A DNA stretch of 64,000 bases from Dyadobacter soli. GTDB taxonomy: Bacteria; Bacteroidota; Bacteroidia; Cytophagales; Spirosomataceae. Under the pieces are notes generated by a model. That model was not told the origin of the DNA. It saw only the letters and a list, made by a program, of their open reading frames with translations, and did no database searches. Numbering within the stretch: position 1 is the first letter of the stretch; each line of letters starts with the position of its first letter. Both the position numbers and the translations under genes were made by a program. The stretch is from positions 62,001-126,000 of the forward strand of contig NZ_FNAN01000014.1 in the NCBI RefSeq assembly GCF_900101885.1. The letters run 5' to 3'. Positions 41,620 to 49,596 of this stretch are shown piece after piece.

Positions 41620-44196
41620 ATGAGATTAATGCGTTACCTTCTCCTCGCGGCGCTGGCATGCGTGTATATGCACGACGCGCACGCGCAACGAAAGAAAAAG
41701 AAAGACAAACAGGAAGACGTCAAAATTGAAAAGGCAGTCGATGCGGTGGCATCAGCCGTCAAAGACAAGCTGAAAGACGAAAAGAAGAAAGGCCCGAAAG
41801 CATTCAAAGACCTCATCGACAGTACCAATGCCGTCAGCCAGAAGGGCATGATTTCCGTCCATAAAGTGGATGATAAGTGGTATTTCGAAATCGCCGACTC
41901 GCTTTTGAACCGTGATATCATGGCTGTAACCCGCTATTCCAAAACCGCGGCGGGCGGCGGGATTTTCGGGGGCGAAGAAGTGAACCGCCAGATGATCCGC
42001 TGGGAAAGGGGAATGGACAATAACCTGCTGCTGCGCTCGGTAACGATGGTCGTGACGAGCCCGGATAGTACGAAACCCATTTTCCAGGCCGTCAAAAATT
42101 CCAATTCGGACCCTATTATTGGTGTTTTCGATATTAAAGCGGTGAAAAAGGAGCCAGCAAAGACCTCGGTGATCGATGTTACTGAATTTTTCAACTCGGA
42201 TAACCAGGTGTTCTCATTGAGTTCTGTAAGCAAACAGCTTTTGAAACTTGCCGCATTCAAGAGAGAGGCATCGTTTATCTCCAAAATCAGTAGCTACCCG
42301 ATCAATACCGAAATCCGGACGATCAAGACCTTCAATGTGACGCCGCAAATGCTGACACCCACCCCGGTGCCTTCGATTGGCCAGTATTTGCCGTCTGGTC
42401 TGGATGCGGGCGTTGTTACATTTGAAATGAACTCCTCACTGATATTGCTACCGAAATCGCCGATGAAAAAACGCTTTTTCGATAGCCGGGTGGGTTATTT
42501 CGCGAACCAATATGCCACATTCGGCGAAGAATCGCAGCGTTCGGACAACGAAGTATTTGCCGTGAGATGGCGCCTTGAACCTAAAAATGCAGAGGATGCG
42601 AAGAAGCAGCAAAACGGCGAGCTGATCGAGCCCAAAAAGCCGATCGTTTACTACATCGACCCGGCTACACCTGAAAAATGGCGCAAATACCTGAAAGCCG
42701 GCGTGGACGACTGGCAGGTTGCATTTGAAAAAGCAGGCTGGAAAAACGCGATCCGCGGGGAATACTGGCCGGAAGGCGACACTACTATGAGTCTTGAAGA
42801 CGCGCGCTACTCGGTGATCCGCTATTTCGCGGCCGACATTCAGAATGCTTACGGACCTAACGTGCACGACCCGCGCAGTGGCGAGATACTCGAAAGCCAC
42901 ATTGGCTGGTACCATAATGTAATGCGCCTGCTCCGAAACTGGTACATTATCCAGGCGGCGGCTGTGGATCCGAAGGCGCGCACCAAGAAATTTGATGATG
43001 AATTGATGGGGCAGCTCGTTCGTTTCGTGTCGTCACACGAGATCGGTCATACGCTCGGTTTGCGTCATAATATGGGCGCCAGCTCGGCCACGCCGGTTGA
43101 AAAGCTGCGCGACAAAGCCTGGGTAGAGGAGCACGGGCATACGTCTTCCATCATGGATTATGCACGTTTCAATTACGTGGCGCAGCCCGAGGACGGCATT
43201 ACCAACCTTTTCCCGCGCATCGGGGATTATGACAAATGGGCCATTCAATGGGGTTACAGCAATTTCCCCGACAAGGACGCGAAAGCTGAAAAACTGGTCC
43301 TGAACGATCTGACCAAAGAGGCTTACAAAGACAACCGGCTGCATTTCGGAACGGAAATCAGCCCTTACGACCCGCGTTACCAGACCGAAGATTTGAGCGA
43401 CAATGCCATGAAAGCCTCGGAATATGGTATTAAAAACCTCAAACGCATTCTTCCGAACCTCATCGAATGGAGCAAGGAAGACGGCGAGAGCTACAAGGAG
43501 CTCGATGAAATCTACGGCAATGTGGTGACGCAATACCGCCGCTACCTGGGTCACGTGATCAAGAATGTGGGTGGTATTTACGATACGCCTACTACCTACG
43601 ACATGGAAGGCCCGACTTTTACCCCCGTTCCAAAAGCAACCCAGAAAGAGGCCATCGACTTCCTGAATGCACAGCTTTTCAAAACGCCAATCTGGCTTTT
43701 GGACCAGAATATCCTCAATAAAGTGAAACCAGAAACCGGTATGGAAGCCGTGAAAGCATTGCAGGACTATGCATTAACAGCACTTTTCGCAGGTGACCGC
43801 GCGGTGAGGCTCATGGAAACAGGTGTTTCTACCAAAAATTACACGCTGGACGATCTTTTTACGGATCTCGAAGTCGGCATATGGTCGGAAGCGAAAGCCG
43901 GAAAGCCGATTGACCTGTACCGCAGAAATCTTCAAAAAGTGTATGCCGAAAAGTTGATTTCGCTGTTGAAGCCCGGCCGGGCTAATGTACAGTCGATTCC
44001 GGTGGGCATTACTTACGGCTTCTCGACGCGTTCGGTAGAGCTCGAAAAAACCGATTTGCCGTCGATTGCCCGGGCGCATCTGGAAAGTCTGAAAACGACC
44101 GTGAATGCGGCTATCGCGAAAAGCGCCGACAAGAACACGCGCTACCATTTGCAGGATGTATCACAGAGGATCAAGCAGGCGCTCGATCCGAAATAA
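41620..44196 (+). CDS. Secreted zinc metalloprotease (DUF5117/DUF5118 type)
   Basis: An 858-residue exported protein. Signal peptide MRLMRYLLLAALACVYMHDAHA is followed by a lysine-rich stretch (RKKKKDKQEDVK), then the DUF5118/DUF5117 domains found mainly in Bacteroidota and a metzincin-like zinc site HEIGHTLGLRHN (HExxHxxGxxH), with SSIMDY as the Met-turn. It likely degrades proteins in the periplasm or outside, but no substrate is known. It follows the Ppx/GppA gene by 54 bases without a terminator, so partial co-transcription is possible; a hairpin terminator closes it. Confidence 0.9.
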   Translation: MRLMRYLLLAALACVYMHDAHAQRKKKKDKQEDVKIEKAVDAVASAVKDKLKDEKKKGPKAFKDLIDSTNAVSQKGMISVHKVDDKWYFEIADSLLNRDIMAVTRYSKTAAGGGIFGGEEVNRQMIRWERGMDNNLLLRSVTMVVTSPDSTKPIFQAVKNSNSDPIIGVFDIKAVKKEPAKTSVIDVTEFFNSDNQVFSLSSVSKQLLKLAAFKREASFISKISSYPINTEIRTIKTFNVTPQMLTPTPVPSIGQYLPSGLDAGVVTFEMNSSLILLPKSPMKKRFFDSRVGYFANQYATFGEESQRSDNEVFAVRWRLEPKNAEDAKKQQNGELIEPKKPIVYYIDPATPEKWRKYLKAGVDDWQVAFEKAGWKNAIRGEYWPEGDTTMSLEDARYSVIRYFAADIQNAYGPNVHDPRSGEILESHIGWYHNVMRLLRNWYIIQAAAVDPKARTKKFDDELMGQLVRFVSSHEIGHTLGLRHNMGASSATPVEKLRDKAWVEEHGHTSSIMDYARFNYVAQPEDGITNLFPRIGDYDKWAIQWGYSNFPDKDAKAEKLVLNDLTKEAYKDNRLHFGTEISPYDPRYQTEDLSDNAMKASEYGIKNLKRILPNLIEWSKEDGESYKELDEIYGNVVTQYRRYLGHVIKNVGGIYDTPTTYDMEGPTFTPVPKATQKEAIDFLNAQLFKTPIWLLDQNILNKVKPETGMEAVKALQDYALTALFAGDRAVRLMETGVSTKNYTLDDLFTDLEVGIWSEAKAGKPIDLYRRNLQKVYAEKLISLLKPGRANVQSIPVGITYGFSTRSVELEKTDLPSIARAHLESLKTTVNAAIAKSADKNTRYHLQDVSQRIKQALDPK

Positions 44197-44205
44197 TGTA
44201 AATTG

Positions 44206-44245
44206 AATCAGGCAGGTCGGAAACGGCTTGCCTGATTTGTTTTTA
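44206..44245 (+). terminator. Terminator after the metalloprotease gene
   Basis: AATCAGGCA/TGCCTGATT, 9-bp stem with a 14-base loop, then TGTTTTT. Confidence 0.8.
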
Positions 44246-44256
44246 ACCTTTGGAAA

Positions 44257-44931
44257 ATGTCAGAACTCGCCGAACTGCTTCGCCGCCATCCTGGATTTTG
44301 CGCTATCGTGGAAAATGGCAAACCTTACCGCAAGCTGGATTTTACAGCAGCCAATACCGATTTGCTGACGCGTGATTTGTCGGAAACCGTTGATTTTTCG
44401 GATTATGTTTTCGGAGAAATGCTTTCTGAAAATAAATTCAATGGATTTGGCGGGTACGGCGAGGACAGGGTCATTTACAGGCACCGCAAGCATTTCACTG
44501 CCGACACCGAAAAGCCCCGCAGCATTCACCTCGGTATCGACATCTGGACGGACGCCGGAACGCCGCTCTACGCCCCGCTCGACGCGACCGTTCATAGTTT
44601 TGCATTCAATGACCATTACGGAGATTACGGCCCGACCATTATCCTCTCACACGAGCTAGCCGGAACAACTTTCTTCACGCTTTACGGGCATCTATCGCTC
44701 AGCTCGCTCGAAGGCCTGTGGGAAGGTAAGAACATCAATGCAGGCGAGCATTTCGCTTCCATCGGCCCCTACCCCGAAAATGGCGACTGGCCGCCGCATC
44801 TGCATTTTCAGATAATACGTGATATGGGAAATCACACGGGCGATTTCCCGGGTGTTTGCAATGCTACGGATAGCGATTATTACTTGGATTTATGTCCTGA
44901 TCCTGAATGGATTTTGAGAATAAACGCATGA
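44257..44931 (+). CDS. M23 family peptidase without signal peptide
   Basis: A 224-residue LytM/M23-fold protein. Zinc ligands are visible: HLGID (HxxxD) near residue 91 and HLHFQ near residue 180, with an intervening YGHLS, so the active site appears complete. Unlike typical M23 cell-wall hydrolases there is no signal peptide or membrane helix (MSELAELLRRHPGFCAIVEN), so it would act in the cytoplasm or reach the wall by another route. I recall this M23 subtype as a domain fused to class-III aminotransferases in other bacteria; here it stands alone. Start is 11 bases after the terminator tract. Confidence 0.85.
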   Translation: MSELAELLRRHPGFCAIVENGKPYRKLDFTAANTDLLTRDLSETVDFSDYVFGEMLSENKFNGFGGYGEDRVIYRHRKHFTADTEKPRSIHLGIDIWTDAGTPLYAPLDATVHSFAFNDHYGDYGPTIILSHELAGTTFFTLYGHLSLSSLEGLWEGKNINAGEHFASIGPYPENGDWPPHLHFQIIRDMGNHTGDFPGVCNATDSDYYLDLCPDPEWILRINA

Positions 44932-44936
44932 AAACA

Positions 44937-44963
44937 ATGCGCATATCTCAAAATTTATGCGCA
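44937..44963. promoter_or_regulatory. Candidate operator of the VapBC-like operon
   Basis: ATGCGCA occurs at 44937-44943 (as the palindrome ATGCGCAT) and again at 44957-44963, exactly 20 bases apart, ending 10 bases before the antitoxin start. Spacing of two helical turns suits cooperative binding by ribbon-helix-helix dimers. Inference only. Confidence 0.4.
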
Positions 44964-44973
44964 CATTCATAGT

Positions 44974-45222
44974 ATGAAAACTCGCTTAAACATAACGATC
45001 GAGGACACGGTCCTGAGTTATATCAAGAGTTACGCGGCGGCGCGGCAGATCAGTGTATCTCAAATCATTGAGGAACACCTCAGGAGCATTGCCTCGTCGG
45101 AAGGGCGCAAGGAAAATATTCTGGAAGTGATGGATCGCATGAAAACGCCTTCCGGCATTGGCAGTGATGATGACCTTAAGAAAGGATATTACGAAGCCCG
45201 CGACGAAAAATATGGCCACTAA
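44974..45222 (+). CDS. Antitoxin, DUF6364-like ribbon-helix-helix protein
   Basis: An 82-residue protein. The N-terminal 40 residues (MKTRLNITIEDTVLSYIKSY, then ISVSQIIEEHLRSI) form a ribbon-helix-helix DNA-binding unit; the charged tail (DDDLKKGYYEARDEKYGH) likely wraps the toxin. It overlaps the PIN-domain gene by 11 bases, the usual antitoxin-then-toxin order with coupled translation. As in other VapB-type proteins it should repress its own operon together with the toxin. Confidence 0.85.
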   Translation: MKTRLNITIEDTVLSYIKSYAAARQISVSQIIEEHLRSIASSEGRKENILEVMDRMKTPSGIGSDDDLKKGYYEARDEKYGH

Positions 45223-45631
45223 TGTTCTTCTGGACGCCAATATTGTACTAGATTTTCTTTTGAAGAGAAAGGATTATGAAGACGTCCGAAAGGTTATGGT
45301 TTTGGTAGTGGAAAAGAAAATTACAGCTTTCATTTCTGCCTCTATCCTGCATATAGTAAGCTACTGGTTAACAAAGTCTTATGGAAGCGCAAAATCCAAA
45401 GATTTGCTGTTGCTATTTCTTTCGGATGTAAGGATTATAGACGCAAACCATGAGATCGTAAACGTTGCGCTCACCTCTCAAATAGACGATATTGAAGATG
45501 CGTTGCAATATTATACCGCTATTCACCATAGAATGGATTTTTTCATCAGCAGGGATAGGAAGTTTCAGGAACAGGCATTTACCGTTTTACCGGTGCGTAA
45601 TGTCTCCGAATTCCTGAAACTTTTTAGCTGA
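45212..45631 (+). CDS. PIN-domain toxin, VapC-like
   Basis: A 139-residue putative ribonuclease toxin. The PIN fold starts with VLLDANIVLDFLLKR (first catalytic Asp), contains a central acidic residue region (DDIEDALQYYTA) and ends DFFISRDRKF with the last conserved acidic positions. VapC toxins cut tRNA or rRNA and stop translation. I choose ATG 45212 (MATNVLLDANI); the longer frame starts inside the antitoxin and adds non-homologous residues. It ends 12 bases before the convergent MFS gene. Confidence 0.87.
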   Translation: MATNVLLDANIVLDFLLKRKDYEDVRKVMVLVVEKKITAFISASILHIVSYWLTKSYGSAKSKDLLLLFLSDVRIIDANHEIVNVALTSQIDDIEDALQYYTAIHHRMDFFISRDRKFQEQAFTVLPVRNVSEFLKLFS

Positions 45632-45643
45632 CGCCAAAACTTC

Positions 45644-46894
45644 TCAATTCCGCTTCTCCAAATTAGGCAAAAACCCTGTCAGTAAGCCAATCAAAGGCAG
45701 GAACGAGCAAATCCAGAATACATATTCAATACTGGTCTTGTCTGCCAGCGTTCCGAGGATTGCCGAGCCAATGCCGGCGATACCGAATGCGAAACCGAAG
45801 AACAGACCGGCGATCATTCCTACTTTGCCCGGGATGAGCTCCTGCGCGTACACGAGGATCGCAGAGAATGCGGACGACAGGATCAGGCCGATAATGCAGC
45901 TCAATACACCCGTCCAGAACAGATCGACATAAGGCAGCAGCAACGCAAATGGCGCCGCACCGAGGATCGATATCCAGATCACATATTTACGACCGATCCG
46001 GTCCCCTACCGGCCCGCCGATGAACGTCCCAGCCGCTACTGCGAAAAGGAACGCAAACAGGTAAATCTGCGAGCTTTGAATGGAAACGCCGAATTTATCG
46101 ATCAGATAAAAAGTAAAATAGCTCGAAATGCTGGCCATGTAAATGTATTTCGAGAAAATGAGCAGGAGCAGAATGCTAATGGAAACCACCACTTTGGATT
46201 TCGACAAAGTTGATTCCTGTTTCACAGCGCTGGTCGCCTTTTTGACAACCGTACTCAAATTCTGCTTGTACCAGCCGCCTACCCACGAAAGGATAATGAT
46301 CGCGAGCAATGCTACCAATGAAAACCAGATCACCTGGAAGCGGCCATAAGGCAGCAATATCAATGCCGCCAGCAACGGCCCGAGCGAGCTGCCTGCATTA
46401 CCACCGACCTGGAACAGCGATTGCGCCATCCCATGCTTGCCCCCGGATGCCATACGCGCCACGCGTGAGGCTTCGGGGTGAAATACCGCCGAACCGATAC
46501 CGATAAGGCCCACGGAAAGCAGTACAATGTGAAAGCTGTTGGCCATTGACAGTGAAATAAGCCCCAGCAATGTAAAACACATGCCGACGGCCAATGCATA
46601 AGGCTGCGGTCGTTTATCCGTATATGAGCCTACAAGCGGCTGAAATACCGACGCGCTCACCTGGAATGTAAATGTAATGAGCCCGATCTGCGAAAAGCTC
46701 AAATGGAACGATTCCTTCACCATCGGGTAAATCGACGGGATAAGGGACTGCATCGTGTCGTTCAGCAAGTGGGAGAAACTCAGCGCCAGAAGGATTGGAA
46801 ATACGGTCTGGGAGGCGGAAACTGAGGCCGTATCTGTGGCGGTCGCAGCGGAGGAATCGGCTGCGGAACTCTGGTCAAAACTTTTCATAGGCAT
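45644..46894 (-). CDS. MFS transporter, fosmidomycin-resistance (Fsr) type
   Basis: A 416-residue inner-membrane protein with 12 helices after a serine/alanine-rich cytoplasmic N-terminus. SHLLNDTMQSLIPSIYPMVK, the loop QPLVGSYTDKRPQP and GIGSAVFHPEASRVARMASG closely match the Fsr subfamily of drug:H+ antiporters. Substrate is unproven. The first ATG (46894) or the next at 46888 could serve. An isolated 9-bp hairpin, TTCCCGGCC/GGCCGGGAA at 46958-46982 without a T-run, lies between it and the SDR gene upstream. Confidence 0.88.
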   Translation of the reverse strand: MPMKSFDQSSAADSSAATATDTASVSASQTVFPILLALSFSHLLNDTMQSLIPSIYPMVKESFHLSFSQIGLITFTFQVSASVFQPLVGSYTDKRPQPYALAVGMCFTLLGLISLSMANSFHIVLLSVGLIGIGSAVFHPEASRVARMASGGKHGMAQSLFQVGGNAGSSLGPLLAALILLPYGRFQVIWFSLVALLAIIILSWVGGWYKQNLSTVVKKATSAVKQESTLSKSKVVVSISILLLLIFSKYIYMASISSYFTFYLIDKFGVSIQSSQIYLFAFLFAVAAGTFIGGPVGDRIGRKYVIWISILGAAPFALLLPYVDLFWTGVLSCIIGLILSSAFSAILVYAQELIPGKVGMIAGLFFGFAFGIAGIGSAILGTLADKTSIEYVFWICSFLPLIGLLTGFLPNLEKRN

Positions 46895-46994
46895 TCAAAT
46901 ATCCCCAACTTCATTTTAGGGAAGTCGGGGCCTTAAAAAGAATGACAAAGGTATCGATTCCCGGCCGGATAATGGCCGGGAACCAAATAAAATT

Positions 46995-47747
46995 CTATTT
47001 ACGATGGATTGTCGTCGCGGCGGACTGGGCTCCGGCCAGGATAGTGATGTCCGCAATGGTAACACGGTCAGGCGCATTGACGGCATACAGGATCGCATCG
47101 GCGATGTCGCCGGCCTGCAATGGATCGAAGCCCTGGTACACCTTTTCTGCCCGGTCTTCGTCGCCTTTGAAACGCACGAGTGAGAATTCCGTCTCTACTG
47201 CGCCGGGCGCGACATTCGTAGTTTTAATGCCGTGCTGCGTCAGTTCGAGGCGCATTCCTTCGCTGATTACCTCCACCGCGGCTTTGGAAGCACAGTAAAC
47301 GGCGCCGTTCGCATAGGTTTGTTTGCCGGCAATGGAGCTGATATTCACGATATGGCCTTTGCCGCGTTCGAGAAGCAACGGGATAATGGCTTTGGAAACA
47401 TAGAGAAGCCCCTTGACATTACCATCGATCATCGCGTCCCAGTCATCAGTATCGCCCTCGTCGAGCGTGCCCAGGCCGTGCGCATTGCCGGCGTTGTTGA
47501 CCAGGATATCGATGTTTTTCCACTCATCGGGCAGCGAACCGACGGCGGCAAGCACCGCGCCTTTGTCGCGGACGTCGAATACGAGCGTGGTTACCTTTAC
47601 TTTTGAAGATAGGTCGGCGGCCACTTCGTCGAGGCGTTCCTGGCGGCGGCCGCACAAAATAAGATCTATTCCGACCCCGGCGAATGCTTCCGCCGTGGCC
47701 TTACCGATACCGGATGTAGCTCCGGTAATAAATGCAATACGGGACAT
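46995..47747 (-). CDS. SDR oxidoreductase, YdfG-like
   Basis: A 250-residue NADP-dependent short-chain dehydrogenase. TGATSGIG (residues 8-15) binds cofactor, NNAGNAHGLG, ISSIAG with the catalytic serine and YCASKAAVE with Tyr and Lys are all canonical. The tail resembles YdfG, which oxidises L-allo-threonine and 3-hydroxy acids and reduces malonic semialdehyde. It lies 24 bases downstream of the S41 protease gene on the same strand, so is likely co-transcribed, without evident functional link. Confidence 0.9.
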   Translation of the reverse strand: MSRIAFITGATSGIGKATAEAFAGVGIDLILCGRRQERLDEVAADLSSKVKVTTLVFDVRDKGAVLAAVGSLPDEWKNIDILVNNAGNAHGLGTLDEGDTDDWDAMIDGNVKGLLYVSKAIIPLLLERGKGHIVNISSIAGKQTYANGAVYCASKAAVEVISEGMRLELTQHGIKTTNVAPGAVETEFSLVRFKGDEDRAEKVYQGFDPLQAGDIADAILYAVNAPDRVTIADITILAGAQSAATTIHRK

Positions 47748-47771
47748 TGAGTGAATGGTGTGGAGTGAAGT

Positions 47772-49475
47772 TTATTTTTTGTTTTTAGGAATATTCATGC
47801 TGCTGAACTCGCCTTTTTCCAGCTGGGCTGCCTGCGTAAAAAGCTGCACCGCCTGCTGGTAAACATTGTCGCTCGGGTTCAGCACCTGGAATACTTCATT
47901 ATTCAGACCATTTTTCTGCTTCCTACCCCACACATAGCGACCAATAATCGCTTTGGTTTGCGAGGTAATGAGCGATTTGGAGAGGTTTAATTCTTTTTCA
48001 TTTAGCTTAATACCCGCTTTGGACGCGTCTTTAACCAATTCCGCCAGCATGACATCCGATACCTGGAATGTCTTAAGGTATTCCTTAAATGGCTGCTTTT
48101 CCAGCTTTTTCTGATTCTCGTTGGCATAGCGCAGCGCATATTCGCGGATAATGTTTTTGGAATACAACTCAAACAGGTATTTGCTGTTCATCAATGTATC
48201 TTTTGCTACGAAAATATCCGGCGTAATGCCGCCTCCGCCATACACCACACGGCCTCCGTCGGTTTTGTAAACTTTGCTTTTATCGAATTTAATGCTATCT
48301 ACATTGAACAGCTCGCCGCTTTCGTACCGGTGCGCGAGATCCTGGCTGTAATCTTCGCCTTTGCCCAGCTCATAAGGTTTCTGAATGCTGCGGCCGCTCG
48401 GCGTGTAGTAGCGTGAAATAGTCAGGCGCAGTTCGGAGCCGTCCGACAGTTTGATCGGCATTTGTACCAGTCCTTTTCCATAAGACCTTCTTCCCACCAC
48501 CAAAGCACGGTCGTGGTCCTGCAATGCACCTGCGAGGATTTCGGACGCCGACGCGCTGCCTTCGTCCACGAGCACGATCAGCGGGCCCTGCTCAAAGAGG
48601 CCGTCCACGTGCGAACGGGTTTTGCGATCGAAACGGCTGTCTTTTCCTTCGGTGTAAACCAACAATTTATCGCCAGCGATAAACTCGTCGGCCATGCTCG
48701 TAGCGCGTTCCATATAGCCGCCCGGATTGCCGCGAAGATCCAGAATGAGGTTTTTCAAACCTTCGGCCTTTAATGTTTTCAATGCGGATTTGAATTCGTC
48801 GAAAGTGGTTTCCGAGAAACGGCTCACTTTGATGTAACCTATTTCCTGATCCACCATATAAGAAGCATCCACCGAATAGGTAGGAATGCGGTCACGAACG
48901 ACGGCGAAATTCATTTTGTCTTTCAGCCCTACCCGCTCTATCGCCAAATCGACCTTGGTACCGCGTTTTCCACGCAATAGCTTGTAAACCTGCGCATTGG
49001 TAACGCCCGGACCCGAAAGGTTTTCTTTATTAACAGAAATAATGCGGTCGCCGCTCTGGATACCGGCCGCTTCCGACGGGCCGCCGCTCAGTGGCGTTAC
49101 CACGTAAACCGTATCATTGTAAATATTGAATTCCACGCCAATGCCGTCAAAACCCGATTCCAGCTGCGAACGCGCGGCCGTGGCTTCTTCTGCATTGAAA
49201 TAAGCGGTGTGCGGATCGAGCTTTTCGAGCATTTTGGAGATCGAAAAGTCAACCAGCTCGTCGGTATCAACCGAATCCACATAATTGTTCTCCACCAGCA
49301 TCAGCACTTCCCTGAACTTCCCGTAGCCCTTCGCCACGTCGGACAATTTCTTCCCACCGCTGAAAAACGTACTACCCAGCAGCACCCCCGCTGCCAGCGT
49401 AATCGCGATGATGATAGGCAAACGAACCACGGATTTCGAGTTCTGGATAGGGGGCTGGGGGCTATGTGAGTTCAT
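47772..49475 (-). CDS. S41 family C-terminal processing peptidase (CtpA-like)
   Basis: A 567-residue protease with an N-terminal membrane anchor (VVRLPIIIAITLAAGVLLGS), a PDZ domain around residues 95-180 (GVEFNIYNDTVYVVTPLSGG), and the S41 catalytic domain. The nucleophile Ser lies in DEGSASASEI and the general-base Lys in RRSYGKGLVQ. A C-terminal helical extension of about 150 residues follows. It should cut proteins at their C-terminus in the periplasm, as CtpA/Prc do. It is the first gene of a probable pair with the SDR downstream. Confidence 0.93.
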   Translation of the reverse strand: MNSHSPQPPIQNSKSVVRLPIIIAITLAAGVLLGSTFFSGGKKLSDVAKGYGKFREVLMLVENNYVDSVDTDELVDFSISKMLEKLDPHTAYFNAEEATAARSQLESGFDGIGVEFNIYNDTVYVVTPLSGGPSEAAGIQSGDRIISVNKENLSGPGVTNAQVYKLLRGKRGTKVDLAIERVGLKDKMNFAVVRDRIPTYSVDASYMVDQEIGYIKVSRFSETTFDEFKSALKTLKAEGLKNLILDLRGNPGGYMERATSMADEFIAGDKLLVYTEGKDSRFDRKTRSHVDGLFEQGPLIVLVDEGSASASEILAGALQDHDRALVVGRRSYGKGLVQMPIKLSDGSELRLTISRYYTPSGRSIQKPYELGKGEDYSQDLAHRYESGELFNVDSIKFDKSKVYKTDGGRVVYGGGGITPDIFVAKDTLMNSKYLFELYSKNIIREYALRYANENQKKLEKQPFKEYLKTFQVSDVMLAELVKDASKAGIKLNEKELNLSKSLITSQTKAIIGRYVWGRKQKNGLNNEVFQVLNPSDNVYQQAVQLFTQAAQLEKGEFSSMNIPKNKK

Positions 49476-49596
49476 ACCGTTAAAAATTTGGAGTATGCGT
49501 GCAGGAAAAGGCTATTTTTCCCCAACGTGAATTAAACGATTTTGGTTGCCTAATGCAAATGAATGCAGGCCGTTAACAGACCAAAAGCACGGATTG

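Noticed and set aside
46958..46982. 9-bp GC-rich hairpin between the YdfG-like and MFS genes as a terminator
   Set aside because: No T-run on either strand; left as an intergenic hairpin of unknown role.
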